Positions 10,000 through 18,753 of a DNA stretch of 35,209 nucleotides are shown here, one piece after another. The position numbers and the translations under genes were made by a program. The first letter of the stretch is position 1. Every line of letters begins with the position of its first letter. Where the stretch lies: positions 1-35,209 of the forward strand of contig NZ_SPGF01000018.1 in NCBI RefSeq assembly GCF_005844455.1, written 5' to 3'. The notes beneath the pieces were generated by a model. The model ran no database searches and had not been told where the DNA came from. It saw nothing but the letters and a program-made list of their open reading frames with translations. The stretch is from Streptococcus mitis. GTDB taxonomy: Bacteria > Bacillota > Bacilli > Lactobacillales > Streptococcaceae.

Positions 10000-11269
10000 C
10001 ACTTGCCTCAATCCGCTGAATCTTAGCACCCAGCTGCGCTAACTTCTCATGGAAACGGTAGTAACCTCTATCCAAGTGAACCAATTTACCGACCACAGTT
10101 TCTCCTTGCGCTACCAAACCTGTTAAAATCAAGGCAGCACTGGCACGAAGATCAGTTGAAAGAACTTCTGCCCCCTGCAAAGGTTGTCCACCAACAATAC
10201 GAGCTGTATCACGGATAATCTCAGAGCGCAAGCCCATGCGGCGCATTTCTTCTAAATGTTGAAAACGATTTTCAAATACCGTCTCCACCATGGTTGATTC
10301 GCCTTTCGCGACGGTCATCAAGGCTGTAAATTGAGCCTGCATATCTGTTGGAAATCCTGGGTGGGGCAAGGTTTTCACATGGACAGCTTTTAGATTTTCT
10401 AGTTGAGAGCGTACTCGAATTCCTTCAGTCTCCTCTGTCACTTCCACTCCCATTTCAAGCAACTTGGCTATCAAGGGACGGTTGTGCTCCCAAACAGCGT
10501 CTTTAATCAAGACATCACCAGCAGTCATGGCAGCAGCCACCATAAAGGTTCCAGCTTCGATACGGTCTTGTACCACATTGTGAGTCGTACCGTGAAGTTT
10601 CTCCACCCCAGTAATGGTAATAGTCTCTGTACCAGCACCTTTGACCTTGGCTCCCATTTCATTGAGGAGAATGGCTAAGTCTACAATCTCAGGCTCACGC
10701 GCAGCATTTTCAATCACTGTCACCCCATCAGCCAGAGTCGCTGCCATCATCAAGTTCTGCGTTGCACCAACACTTGGGAAGTCCATGTAGATATGGGCAC
10801 CATGTAAGCGATCAGCCTTAGCTTCGATGTAACCCGCCGTCTGACTTATCTTAGCCCCCATAGCTTCCAGACCTTTCAAATGAAGATCAATAGGACGGCT
10901 ACCAATCGTACAACCACCTGGCATGGACACCTTGGCATGACCTACACGGGCAAGGATTGGTCCCAAGACAACGATGGAAGCGCGCATCTTGCTGACATAC
11001 TTGTAAGGGGCTTCTTCAGTGATATCGCCAGTCGCATCCACCTCGACAAGATGAGCCTCCTCATCAAAATCTACCTTGGCATTCAAACCACGAACCACCT
11101 GATTCATAGTGAAAACATCTGACAAGATAGGAGCATTCTGCAAGACGGTCTTTCCATCACTGGCTAGAATAGTCGCTGCTAACAAGGGCAAGACTGAATT
11201 TTTTGCACCTTCAATCGTAACACTTCCTACCAGACGATTATCGCCACCTTGAACCACAATTTTTTCCAT
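9986..11269 (-). CDS. murA: UDP-N-acetylglucosamine 1-carboxyvinyltransferase (MurA)
   Basis: Cytoplasmic enzyme that transfers enolpyruvate from PEP to UDP-GlcNAc, the first committed step of peptidoglycan synthesis and the target of fosfomycin. It has 427 residues, the usual length. The start [20 protein letters not shown] holds the Lys-Asn pair of the active site. The catalytic Cys is in [16 protein letters not shown] (about residue 117), and [12 protein letters not shown] holds the conserved Asp. Streptococci carry two MurA paralogues; this is the copy linked to epuA/endA. Its ATG is only 11 nt after the stop of the broken acyltransferase gene, so no clear promoter of its own is visible and it probably depends on transcription through that gene. 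Confidence 0.95.
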
Positions 11270-11280
11270 ACTTATTTCCT

Positions 11281-12325
11281 TTACTCTTGATTTTGTAATA
11301 GACTTACTTTCTTTGTAATTCTATTAACTAATTTATTAATAATCCAAGCTAAAATTAGACTAAGGACTAGCACAAAAAATGTAAATATCACATCATTTAT
11401 TCTGGATGACACAAGTGTTTTTCCTAGCATAGAAATAACTAATCCATGTATCATATATAATTCAAACGATATACTACCTATTAAAATCAAATATATATTT
11501 GAAAAATTTATTTTTTTCAAAAAAACAATAATAAAGTAGATTGTAAAAATAATATTATCTAAATTAGCAGCTAACGCGTAACTATAACTATCTTCTAAAT
11601 GCACATACCTCAACAAAATATTGTATTGATGTGAAATAAAGAGTAACACAGTTACTAAAAAAAGTACGATAAAATAATGTCTATCTAAAACTCCATCAAT
11701 TTTCTCTTTATTTTTAGCCCATATTAAGCCAATAATGAAGGGAAAAACACTATTATACCACCAAAAACCGTAACCTAATTTTATAGCTAAACAAATATAA
11801 CCAATTAGTAAGTATTGTATTGATAACAATAGAAATGAACTTATTTTTGAAAAATTTAAACGATATAGAAAAAAATATATACATTAAAATTATAATATCG
11901 ACAAACCATCCATTATAAATAATTGTACTTCCTTTTTTAAATAAATTAGCAAAAAAATCTAAATCCATTAATTGACCGTTTAAAAATCTGTAAAACATAT
12001 AAATCAAAGATATAGAAAAAAATGGAACTAGAATTTTAGAAAGTCTCTTAACTAAAAAATTATCTAGATAGTTTTTCTTATTTTCGTTCTGAAAATACAA
12101 TCCATAGGCTGATAAAAAGAAGAAAATAGAAACGATATAAGTTCCCATATAGGAAAAATTAGAAAATTCATCACCAGATGTAACCCATTGTGACAAATGA
12201 TGAAATATTATTCCTATAGCTAGAAATCCTCTAAGCCCTGATGTAGATTTAACATTTAGATATTCCTTATTTTGAGGTAACAAATAAATTGATAGCGTTA
12301 TCAACAATAAGATTATAATATCCAT
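11281..12325 (-). pseudogene. Acyltransferase-3 family membrane protein, split by a frameshift
   Basis: Two overlapping frames form one membrane acyltransferase (PF01757-like). The 5' part (12325 down to 11753) begins MDIIILLLITLSIYLLPQ and carries the family motif GLRGFLAIGIIFHHLSQW, with the expected catalytic His pair. The 3' part (open to 11281) continues with GYGFWWYNSVFPFIIGLIWA and more membrane helices. Joined, they give about 345 residues with about ten helices and no extra SGNH domain. A single extra base explains the break. The best site by sequence logic is AAAA near 11785-11790 (giving SYKLGYGFWWYN); the 7-T run at 11869-11875 is the alternative. The gene is clearly AT-richer than its neighbours and separates ywzB from murA, which suggests acquisition. 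Members O-acylate cell-surface sugars; the substrate here is unknown. Confidence 0.75.
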
Positions 12326-12386
12326 GAATTCTATTTCTCCCTATAAGTTTAATAATATCTTGAAAGTAATTTCTTAAACACGCAAA

Positions 12387-12617
12387 TTATAATAATCCTC
12401 TAATCGCTTCTTGCCACAACTGATACAGGCTAATAAAGAAAGAACTCAAGATATAGCCCATTACAATGCTGAAAAAGGCTACTAATAAACGAACTTTTCC
12501 TGTGTTCTCAGCTGTTACTTTTAAAACCTTTTCCCATCGAACAAGATTCTTTAAAAGGTAAAAACTCACATAAATAAAGAGCATATGACTGCTTAGAGTG
12601 AATAATAATTGAACCAT
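12387..12617 (-). CDS. ywzB: DUF1146 / YwzB-family small membrane protein
   Basis: A 76-residue protein with two membrane helices (QLLFTLSSHMLFIYVSFYLL at about 3-22 and LLVAFFSIVMGYILSSFFIS at about 43-62) and conserved charged residues between them (RWEKVLK). It fits the YwzB/DUF1146 family, often found next to murA in Firmicutes, with unknown function. I chose the ATG at 12617 over a TTG start 54 nt upstream. The family usually starts here, and an extended -10 (TGGTATAAT) ends only 6 nt before this ATG, which predicts a leaderless mRNA. sepM ends 57 nt upstream. Confidence 0.75.
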   Translation of the reverse strand: MVQLLFTLSSHMLFIYVSFYLLKNLVRWEKVLKVTAENTGKVRLLVAFFSIVMGYILSSFFISLYQLWQEAIRGLL

Positions 12618-12623
12618 TTGACT

Positions 12624-12632
12624 ATTATACCA
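12624..12632 (-). promoter_or_regulatory. Extended -10 immediately before ywzB
   Basis: The minus strand reads TGGTATAAT, followed by AGTCAA and then the ywzB ATG. Transcription would start at or within a base or two of the start codon. No Shine-Dalgarno sequence is present. Confidence 0.6.
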
Positions 12633-12674
12633 TCTTCTCTGTTTGTGCGCTAGTTTGGAAACTTCACTCAAAAA

Positions 12675-13712
12675 CTAGGGATTGTTTTTCAAGTAATCAA
12701 TTGCATCTTGTAGGGTTTTAACTGGCACGATTTTCATATCCGTCTTAATTGTTTTAGCTGCTTCCAAAGCTGTTTGGTAGTTGTTTTTCGCATCCGGATG
12801 CGCTTTTTTTTCTTCTTCGCTAACAGGGTTATCTGGGGCAAAGAAAATAGCGGCACCCTCTCTAGCCGAAGCTACAACTTTTTTATCAATACCTCCAATG
12901 TCCCCCACATTACCATCGCGGTCAATGGTTCCTGTACCGGCAACGATACGGCCATTACGAAGTCCCGGGTCAGCTATTTGGGTATAGATGGCTAGACTAA
13001 ACATGAGACCTGCACTTGGACCTCCAATACCAGCTGTTGAAAAACGAATTGGGACATCACTGGTTACTTCTGTACGGTCAATCAAGCCGATTCCAATCCC
13101 ATTTTTGCCATTTTCCAAAGTGATAATCTTACCTTCTGCAGACTTGGTTTGCCCATCCTCTTCATAGGTGACCTTGACGGAGTCCCCTAGTTTTTGAGAA
13201 TTGACGTAATCAATCAAATCTTTGGAACTGTCAAAGGTATGATCATTGACTGCTGTGACTGTATCAGAGATGTTGAGAATCCCTTTAAAGGTCGAATTAT
13301 CCGTCACAGTCAAGACATAAACTCCAAGATATTTGAGTTCGATATCCTTACCAGCTGTTTTTAGCCCTTGATACTTGGCCATATTTTGCGATGTTTGCAT
13401 GTAGAATTGATTGATCCGCATAAATTCAACATCGGAAGAGCCACCTGTAGTCTCTTGGGTACTACGAATATCTGTAAAAGGCGTCAACCAAGCATAAATC
13501 ATATGGGCTAAAGTAGCATGCTGAACACCAACCGTAACGAATTGATAAGCCCCAGCTTCCTTATCTTCCGTATCATTTACTTTAAGGACTTGGCGAATAT
13601 CTTCCGAACCACCTGGAACCTCTATATAGTAGGGCAAAGGTACTACAAATGCCAAGAAAGTCACAATCAAGGCCGCAATGACGTATAAAGGCCATCTAAT
13701 CTTTTTTTTCAT
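12675..13712 (-). CDS. sepM: SepM family PDZ-Lon serine protease (YlbL-like)
   Basis: Membrane-anchored, extracellularly facing serine protease, 345 residues. An N-terminal helix ([21 protein letters not shown], about 5-25) is followed by a PDZ domain ([19 protein letters not shown], about 128-200). A C-terminal Lon-type proteolytic domain has the catalytic Ser in [12 protein letters not shown] and Lys in [13 protein letters not shown]-like context (IGGIDKKV). In S. mutans the orthologue SepM trims the competence peptide after export. Mitis-group CSPs are not known to need this trimming, so the substrate here is open. The ATG overlaps the coaD stop by 4 nt (ATGA). The operon rsmD-coaD-sepM is conserved in streptococci. 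Confidence 0.88.
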   Translation of the reverse strand: MKKKIRWPLYVIAALIVTFLAFVVPLPYYIEVPGGSEDIRQVLKVNDTEDKEAGAYQFVTVGVQHATLAHMIYAWLTPFTDIRSTQETTGGSSDVEFMRINQFYMQTSQNMAKYQGLKTAGKDIELKYLGVYVLTVTDNSTFKGILNISDTVTAVNDHTFDSSKDLIDYVNSQKLGDSVKVTYEEDGQTKSAEGKIITLENGKNGIGIGLIDRTEVTSDVPIRFSTAGIGGPSAGLMFSLAIYTQIADPGLRNGRIVAGTGTIDRDGNVGDIGGIDKKVVASAREGAAIFFAPDNPVSEEEKKAHPDAKNNYQTALEAAKTIKTDMKIVPVKTLQDAIDYLKNNP

Positions 13713-14185
13713 TTCTTAATTTCCTCCAAAATACTCTCAGGAACATAGCTGGCAATATCCTGACCAAACTTCAAAAGCTCTCGAACACCAGATGAACTGA
13801 TATAGAGATGTTCCGGTCGACTATGTAAATAAATGGTCTCTATATCAGGAGACAGTTGATGGTTGTAGTAATCGAAACTGGCTTCATATTGCAAATCCGC
13901 TGCATTCCTCAAACCACGCACTAGACAAGTAGCACCCAGTCTTTTTGCAACATCAACTACCAATTCATCATGAGAAGACACGACTGCAACATTTTCCAAA
14001 TGTCCCAAAGCCTTTTCTAAACCCCGTTTACGATTTTCGATAGGGAGAAATCCTTGTTTGTGGGGATTAAAAAAAATACCCACATAGAGCTTATCAAAGA
14101 GTTTGCTAGCCCGTTCAATCATATCCAGATGCCCATTTGTCATAGGATCAAATGAACCTGTGAATAAGCCAATCTTATCTGACAT
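13709..14185 (-). CDS. coaD: Phosphopantetheine adenylyltransferase (CoaD)
   Basis: Catalyses the penultimate step of coenzyme A synthesis, joining ATP and 4'-phosphopantetheine to dephospho-CoA. The 158-residue length is normal. The nucleotidyltransferase signature [17 protein letters not shown] near the N-terminus carries the (H/N)xGH-type motif, and [14 protein letters not shown] near the C-terminus is the ISSTxVR-like motif. The [13 protein letters not shown] segment is a further CoaD hallmark. It overlaps rsmD by 11 nt and sepM by 4 nt, so it is translated within one operon. Confidence 0.95.
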   Translation of the reverse strand: MSDKIGLFTGSFDPMTNGHLDMIERASKLFDKLYVGIFFNPHKQGFLPIENRKRGLEKALGHLENVAVVSSHDELVVDVAKRLGATCLVRGLRNAADLQYEASFDYYNHQLSPDIETIYLHSRPEHLYISSSGVRELLKFGQDIASYVPESILEEIKK

Positions 14186-14714
14186 AGACTGTCACCTTAC
14201 TAATTCCATAAATTTTTTCTTTCCAGATTCCAAGACAAGAAATTTCTTCTGGAAGTTCTACCATTTTATTTGTCTCACAAACCACCATAACATCTTCAGA
14301 AAAAAGCTCTCTCTCAGCCATTTTTTCAATATCTAATACGATTTGTTCCTTGGCATAGGGAGGGTCTAAGAAAATAAGGTCGAAAGGCCCAGACACCTGC
14401 TCCAGAGCTCGTTCCGCATCCATCTTGAGGAGTTGAAATTTTCCAACTTCCTTGGTCATCTGGATATTTTCGGCCACGATAGCCTGAGCCTTACGGTCTC
14501 GCTCTACCAAAACAGCGCTAGCCATGCCACGCGATACTGCTTCGATAGATAATCCACCACTACCTGCATAAAGGTCCAAGACCCGTCCCCCTTCAAAGTA
14601 GGGGCCAATCATGTTAAAAATGGCTCCCCTAACCTTATCCGAAGTGGGCCTTGTCGTCTTTCCTTCTAGCGTCTTGAGGGGGCGTCCCCCATAGATTCCT
14701 GATACGATTTTCAT
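14175..14714 (-). CDS. rsmD: 16S rRNA (guanine966-N2)-methyltransferase RsmD
   Basis: S-adenosylmethionine-dependent methyltransferase of 16S rRNA, 179 residues. [19 protein letters not shown] is the usual N-terminus. The SAM-binding motif I is [19 protein letters not shown] (about 45-63). The catalytic motif IV is [10 protein letters not shown], the DPPY variant of NPPY that methylates exocyclic amino groups. It is the first gene of rsmD-coaD-sepM. An extended -10 (TGGTATAAT) ends 7 nt before the ATG and no Shine-Dalgarno sequence is visible, so the mRNA is predicted to be leaderless. Confidence 0.92.
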   Translation of the reverse strand: MKIVSGIYGGRPLKTLEGKTTRPTSDKVRGAIFNMIGPYFEGGRVLDLYAGSGGLSIEAVSRGMASAVLVERDRKAQAIVAENIQMTKEVGKFQLLKMDAERALEQVSGPFDLIFLDPPYAKEQIVLDIEKMAERELFSEDVMVVCETNKMVELPEEISCLGIWKEKIYGISKVTVYVR

Positions 14715-14721
14715 ACCGTTT

Positions 14722-14730
14722 ATTATACCA
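14722..14730 (-). promoter_or_regulatory. Extended -10 immediately before rsmD
   Basis: The minus strand reads TGGTATAAT, then seven bases, then the rsmD ATG. It lies just downstream of the asnA terminator. It predicts a start at or beside the ATG. Confidence 0.6.
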
Positions 14731-14749
14731 AATTATGGGCGAAAAGAGA

Positions 14750-14773
14750 AAGAAAACCGAACCTTGCGGTTCG
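14750..14773 (-). terminator. Terminator of asnA
   Basis: The minus strand carries CGAACC-GCAA-GGTTCG, a stem with a stable GNRA-type tetraloop, followed by GTTTTCTTTC. It starts 6 nt after the asnA stop codon. Confidence 0.8.
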
Positions 14774-14778
14774 ATTCT

Positions 14779-15771
14779 CTACAAAATATTTTCGTAAGTA
14801 TCGCGGACTTCTTGAGGCCAAACACTTGTTTGCACCTCTCCGATGTGTTTCTTGCGAAGTAAGAACATGGCCATACGAGATTGTCCAATTCCTCCACCGA
14901 TTGTCAATGGGAATAGGCCATTCAACAAAGCCTTGTGCCATTCCAATTCCAAGCGGTCTTCATCACCGGTGATTTCTACCTGACGACGAAGAGTTTCTTC
15001 ATCTACACGAATCCCCATAGAAGACAACTCAAAGGCTCCGCCTAGAGATTCATTCCAAACAAGAATATCGCCGTTAAGACCCTTGTAGCCATTTTCAGAC
15101 TCACTTGTCCAGTCATCGTAGTCTGGTGCACGTCCATCGTGCGGTTTACCGTCTGGCAATTCGCCACCAATACCGATCAAGAAGACTGCTCCAAATTCTT
15201 TACAGATAGCATTTTCACGCTCTTTCGGTGTCAAATCTGGGTAGCGTTCTACCAACTCTTCTGTATGGATAAAAGTGATTTGTTTTGGCAAGATAGACTC
15301 GATATCATAGCGAGCTTCAACAGCTAATTCTGTCAAACGAATGGCCTTGTAAATCTTCTCAACAGTTTCTTTTAGGTAGGCAATGTTGCGTTGACCATTT
15401 GGAATGACCTTTTCCCAGTCCCACTGATCCACAAAGACAGAGTGGGTTGCATCCAGCGAATCTTCGTCTGGACGAAGGGCCTTCATGTGGACGAAAAGAC
15501 CTTCACCTTCACCGAAACCAAAACGGGCCAAAGTATGGCGTTTCCATTTAGCAAGTGAGTGCACCACTTCATAGGTTTCATCAGGAATCTGCAAAACCTT
15601 GACAGATACTGGATTTTCCACACCAGACAGGTTATCTTGCATCCCGTCACCGACCTTGCTCAAGATAGGACCTTGAACTTCGACAACTTCTAGCTTATCT
15701 TTCAAATACTGGGTAAAAGTGTTCTTGACAAAGGAAATCTCTTCTTGTTGATGGATAAAACTTTTCTTCAT
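14779..15771 (-). CDS. asnA: Aspartate-ammonia ligase (asparagine synthetase A)
   Basis: Makes asparagine from aspartate, ammonia and ATP in the cytoplasm. It has 330 residues, the standard AsnA length. The class II aminoacyl-tRNA-synthetase-like fold is shown by [16 protein letters not shown], the [14 protein letters not shown] strand, the [16 protein letters not shown] region and the C-terminal [22 protein letters not shown] (motif 3 Arg). It is monocistronic, with a TATAAT at 15802-15807 on the minus strand, an SD GAGGAG before the ATG, and a GCAA-loop terminator. Confidence 0.95.
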   Translation of the reverse strand: MKKSFIHQQEEISFVKNTFTQYLKDKLEVVEVQGPILSKVGDGMQDNLSGVENPVSVKVLQIPDETYEVVHSLAKWKRHTLARFGFGEGEGLFVHMKALRPDEDSLDATHSVFVDQWDWEKVIPNGQRNIAYLKETVEKIYKAIRLTELAVEARYDIESILPKQITFIHTEELVERYPDLTPKERENAICKEFGAVFLIGIGGELPDGKPHDGRAPDYDDWTSESENGYKGLNGDILVWNESLGGAFELSSMGIRVDEETLRRQVEITGDEDRLELEWHKALLNGLFPLTIGGGIGQSRMAMFLLRKKHIGEVQTSVWPQEVRDTYENIL

Positions 15772-15841
15772 AGGCTACTCCTCAAAAAATTAATTAAAAG
15801 TATTATACACCTATTTTCGAGAAAAGGAAAGAGCAAATACG

Positions 15842-15870
15842 AAAAAATCAGTGCTCCTTCGAACACTGAT
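15842..15870 (-). terminator. Terminator of the Bax-inhibitor-1-like gene
   Basis: On the minus strand ATCAGTG and CACTGAT form a 7-bp stem with a 10-nt loop, followed by TTTTTTC. Confidence 0.85.
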
Positions 15871-15882
15871 GTTAGGTACCTT

Positions 15883-16566
15883 CTAGTCATTGCGACCGAA
15901 GATACGTAGAATACTTAGGAAAAGATTAATAAAATCAAGATAGATACTGAGAGCCATTGACACAACCCAGCCTGTCGCTACACGACCTTGTGATTGTTCA
16001 TAGGCAAGGCGAATTTTTTGGTTGTCCCAAGCAATCAGCCCAGAGAAGACCAAGACCATGGCAATACTAATCATGTAGTCAAAGAAGCTATTTGCTAGAA
16101 ATAGATTCACGACCATGGCAATGATGAGGCCGACAAGCGCTGCCATCAAAGCTCGTCCCATTCCACTCAAGTCTTTCTTGGTGAAAATTCCGATTACCGC
16201 CATGACAAAGAAGAGAAGGGCGCTAGATACAAAGGCTGATAAAACTGTACCCGGAGTATAGAAAGCTACCACAAAACTAAGGGTAAAGCCGTTTAATACT
16301 GAGTAAAGTAAAAATACTGGAAGAGCAGCTGGGCTATTCCTTGAAGCCATGCTACTGGCAACGAAAACCAAGACCAACTCCGCAAAGGTTGCAATGGTCA
16401 ACCAGAGACGTCCCTGCATCAAAAAGTAAATCAACTGAGATTGAAAAACCGTCAACATGAGGCCAGATACCAAAGCGGATAGCCCGATTCCTAGTCCAAC
16501 AAAGGCATAGACCTTAGCGTAAAATTGATTGAGGCCAGTACGGTCTTGTATAATAGTATGATTCAT
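15883..16566 (-). CDS. Bax inhibitor-1 / YccA family membrane protein
   Basis: A 227-residue integral membrane protein with about seven helices, for example VYAFVGLGIGLSALVSGLML (about 19-38), LWLTIATFAELVLVFVAS and ISIAMVLVFSGLIAWDNQKI. The C-terminal IAWDNQKIRLAYEQ and SIYLDFINLFLSILRIFGR segments are the hallmarks of the BI-1/TMBIM (UPF0005) family. Bacterial members such as BsYetJ act as pH-sensitive calcium leak channels, and E. coli YccA modulates FtsH. Which applies here is unknown. It is monocistronic, with an extended -10 at 16600-16608 and its own terminator. Confidence 0.88.
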   Translation of the reverse strand: MNHTIIQDRTGLNQFYAKVYAFVGLGIGLSALVSGLMLTVFQSQLIYFLMQGRLWLTIATFAELVLVFVASSMASRNSPAALPVFLLYSVLNGFTLSFVVAFYTPGTVLSAFVSSALLFFVMAVIGIFTKKDLSGMGRALMAALVGLIIAMVVNLFLANSFFDYMISIAMVLVFSGLIAWDNQKIRLAYEQSQGRVATGWVVSMALSIYLDFINLFLSILRIFGRND

Positions 16567-16599
16567 CTTTGTCTCCTTTTCTATGAATATCTTTCCTTG

Positions 16600-16608
16600 A
16601 TTATAACA
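16600..16608 (-). promoter_or_regulatory. Extended -10 of the BI-1-like gene
   Basis: The minus strand reads TGTTATAAT 34 nt before the ATG at 16566. A good Shine-Dalgarno sequence (AAGGAG) lies in between, in contrast to the leaderless genes nearby. Confidence 0.55.
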
Positions 16609-16621
16609 AAGAAAGTTAAAA

Positions 16622-17362
16622 TTAGCTTAAATGGAAAATCAAAATACCGGCTGCAACTGCAACATTCAAACTCTCTGCCTGACCCTTCATGCTAATATGG
16701 ACCAACTGGTCTGCACTTTCAGCCATGAGGGGGCTAATTCCTTGGCCCTCATTTCCCATGACTAATACAAAATTTTCTATAGGAGGCAGTTCACTGTAAT
16801 CAACAGAATCTTTAGAGAGGGTTGTGGCTAGCACTGGGATACCTACCTTTTTAGCTTCCTCGAGAAGTGCTTGACTAGACATCCGGTAGATAGGCAGATG
16901 AAAATGACTGCCTTGCATAGAACGGAGGGTCTTGAGACTATAGATGTCTGCTGACTTATCTGAAACAATCACTCCTGTAAAGCCTGCTGCATCCGCAGTC
17001 CGAATGATGGTTCCTACATTACCAGGATCTTGCACATCTTCCAAAAATAAGAACTTGCCCTGACTAAAGTCAGCTTGTCCTACTTCTTCTTTTTGAACCA
17101 CGGCAACAATTCCCTGTGGAGTCTGAGAATCTGCCAAATCTAGCAAAATATCCTCTGACACCCAGACAGTTTGCGGAAAAGCAGCTAACTGATCTCGGTA
17201 ACTTTCTAGGGCAAAAATCTTCTCAATCGTCACCCCAGCTTGAACAGCTTCTTCAAACAAGTGCCAACCTTCAATCAAATAGGCAGACTTGCGGTATTTT
17301 TTTTTGTGTAATTTCTTGGCATTTTTTACCACAGAATTGGCTTTTGAGGTTATAATAGTCAT
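16622..17362 (-). CDS. SpoU/TrmH-family RNA 2'-O-methyltransferase
   Basis: A SPOUT-fold methyltransferase, 246 residues. The N-terminal substrate-binding domain begins MTIITSKANSVVKNAKKLHKK and contains RKSAYLIEGWHLFEEAV. The knotted catalytic domain has motif 1 FLFLEDVQDPGNVGTIIRTADAAG (Asn and Arg), motif 2 FVLVMGNEGQGISPL (Glu) and motif 3 VHISMKGQAESLNVAVAAGIL. It probably modifies rRNA (RlmB/TsnR-like), but the exact target cannot be read. The ATG at 17362 is chosen over one 18 nt upstream: an extended -10 (TGTTATAAT) ends only 6 nt before it, so the upstream ATG would lie within the promoter. It is divergent from acyP. Confidence 0.88.
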   Translation of the reverse strand: MTIITSKANSVVKNAKKLHKKKYRKSAYLIEGWHLFEEAVQAGVTIEKIFALESYRDQLAAFPQTVWVSEDILLDLADSQTPQGIVAVVQKEEVGQADFSQGKFLFLEDVQDPGNVGTIIRTADAAGFTGVIVSDKSADIYSLKTLRSMQGSHFHLPIYRMSSQALLEEAKKVGIPVLATTLSKDSVDYSELPPIENFVLVMGNEGQGISPLMAESADQLVHISMKGQAESLNVAVAAGILIFHLS

Positions 17363-17368
17363 AGAAAT

Positions 17369-17377
17369 ATTATAACA
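17369..17377 (-). promoter_or_regulatory. Extended -10 immediately before the SpoU methyltransferase gene
   Basis: The minus strand reads TGTTATAAT, then ATTTCT, then the ATG. This predicts a leaderless transcript. The divergent acyP gene starts at 17396. Confidence 0.6.
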
Positions 17378-17395
17378 CAATCAAAGGGGTTTGGT

Positions 17396-17674
17396 ATGCA
17401 AAAGGTTAGAATGATTGCCCAAGGTAGGGTGCAAGGAGTTGGCTTTCGTTGGGGTGTTTACAGCCTGGCGCTTGAAATTGGTGGCATCACAGGCCGAGTA
17501 TGGAATAACGACGATGGCACAGTGGAAATATTAGCTCAAGCAGACTCATCTGCCATCATGGCGAAATTTATCCAAGAAATACGAAAAGGACCCACACCTT
17601 TTTCAAAAGTCAGCTACTTAGATGTCCAATTGAGTAACTTTCCTACCTACCCTGACTTCAAAATCGCAAATTAG
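17396..17674 (+). CDS. acyP: Acylphosphatase
   Basis: Small cytoplasmic hydrolase of acyl phosphates such as acetyl phosphate or 1,3-bisphosphoglycerate, 92 residues. The signature GRVQGVGFRWGV holds the phosphate-binding loop and catalytic Arg (about residue 18). GRVWNNDDGTVEI holds the catalytic Asn (about 37). SD AAAGGGG lies six bases before the ATG. It is divergent from the SpoU methyltransferase gene and followed 77 nt later by yidC, an order common in streptococci. Confidence 0.93.
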   Translation: MQKVRMIAQGRVQGVGFRWGVYSLALEIGGITGRVWNNDDGTVEILAQADSSAIMAKFIQEIRKGPTPFSKVSYLDVQLSNFPTYPDFKIAN

Positions 17675-17751
17675 GTCTCTAGAACTATTGTATATTTTGT
17701 AAAAAAACAGTAGAATAGAAAGGTATAATTTTTAAAGAAGGAATGAAAACA

Positions 17752-18681
17752 TTGAAATCTATTAAACGTTTTGCCCTCTCAGCTATGGGAGTGGCTATGC
17801 TATTAGTCTTGGCAGGCTGTGTCCAAGTAGACAAAGCAACAGGACAACCTACTGGTTTTATCTGGAACACTATCGGATCGCCTATGGCAGAGGCTATCAA
17901 ATACTTCGCTACTGATAAAGGTCTAGGCTTTGGTGTGGCTATCATCATCGTAACGATTATCGTACGTTTGATTATTTTGCCACTTGGTATCTACCAATCA
18001 TGGAAGGCAACGCTTCACTCTGAAAAGATGAATGCTCTCAAACATGTGCTCGAACCACATCAAACACGCCTTAAAGAGGCAACAACTCAGGAAGAAAAAC
18101 TAGAAGCACAACAGGCTCTCTTTGCTGCACAAAAAGAAAACGGCATCAGCATGTTCGGTGGTGTAGGATGCTTCCCTATCCTCATTCAAATGCCTTTCTT
18201 CTCTGCTATCTACTTTGCAGCCCAATATACTGATGGAGTATCTAGCTCTACCTTCTTGGGTATCAATCTCGGTTCCCCAAGTATGATCCTTGTCGCCTTC
18301 GCTGGTATCCTCTACTATCTCCAATCACTCCTTTCACTTCACGGAGTAGAAGACGAGATGCAAAGAGATCAACTCAAGAAAATGATTTACATGAGCCCAC
18401 TCATGATTGTCGTCTTCTCCCTCTTCGCACCAGCCAGTGTGACACTTTACTGGGTTGTCGGTGGTTTCATGATGATTCTCCAACAGTTCATCGTTAACTA
18501 TGTTGTTCGTCCAAAACTTCGTCAAAAAGTACGTGAAGAATTTGCTAAAAATCCACCAAAAGCAAGTTCAGCATCAACTACAGGCGGGCGAAAAGATATC
18601 ACTCCTAACCAAGCAACTGCAATTACGACTACTAAGAAACATAAAAAACGTAATGCTGGTAAACAACATTCTAGGAAATAA
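17752..18681 (+). CDS. yidC: Membrane protein insertase YidC/OxaA lipoprotein
   Basis: Inserts membrane proteins with or without the Sec channel. The product is about 309 residues, starting MKSIKRFALSAMG at a TTG. I prefer this TTG because AAGGA lies nine bases upstream; an ATG at 17743 abuts the same AAGGA with no spacing. The signal peptide ends in lipobox LAGC. The 60KD_IMP domain has GFGVAIIIVTIIVRLIILPLG with the conserved hydrophilic-groove Arg, then CFPILIQMPFFSAIYFAA, and SVTLYWVVGGFMMILQQFIV. The tail is basic (KKHKKRNAGKQ). Streptococci have two YidC copies; the linkage to acyP points to the YidC2-type copy. Confidence 0.9.
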   Translation: MKSIKRFALSAMGVAMLLVLAGCVQVDKATGQPTGFIWNTIGSPMAEAIKYFATDKGLGFGVAIIIVTIIVRLIILPLGIYQSWKATLHSEKMNALKHVLEPHQTRLKEATTQEEKLEAQQALFAAQKENGISMFGGVGCFPILIQMPFFSAIYFAAQYTDGVSSSTFLGINLGSPSMILVAFAGILYYLQSLLSLHGVEDEMQRDQLKKMIYMSPLMIVVFSLFAPASVTLYWVVGGFMMILQQFIVNYVVRPKLRQKVREEFAKNPPKASSASTTGGRKDITPNQATAITTTKKHKKRNAGKQHSRK

Positions 18682-18687
18682 GGTAAC

Positions 18688-18715
18688 GGCTTAGCTGAAA
18701 GGCTAGGCCTTTTTT
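18688..18715 (+). terminator. Terminator of yidC
   Basis: GGCTTAGC and GCTAGGCC form an 8-bp stem (one G-U) with a 6-nt loop, followed by TTTTTT. Confidence 0.85.
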
Positions 18716-18722
18716 GCATTAC

Positions 18723-18750
18723 AAAAGCCTGATATTCCCATCAGGCTTCT
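18723..18750 (-). terminator. Terminator of pflA
   Basis: AGCCTGAT and ATCAGGCT pair around a 6-nt loop just after the pflA stop. The T-run on the minus strand is TTTTG, and on the plus strand TTCTTTTTT, so it may work in both directions between the convergent yidC and pflA genes. Confidence 0.75.
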
Positions 18751-18753
18751 TTT

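Noticed and set aside
14723-14941. A 72-codon minus-strand frame overlapping the 3' end of asnA
   Set aside because: It lies in another frame of asnA, runs through the asnA terminator and has no SD. It is a shadow.
15772-15841. Possible T-box leader before asnA
   Set aside because: The gap is short and contains neither a T-box sequence nor a specifier stem; only a -10 and an SD are visible.
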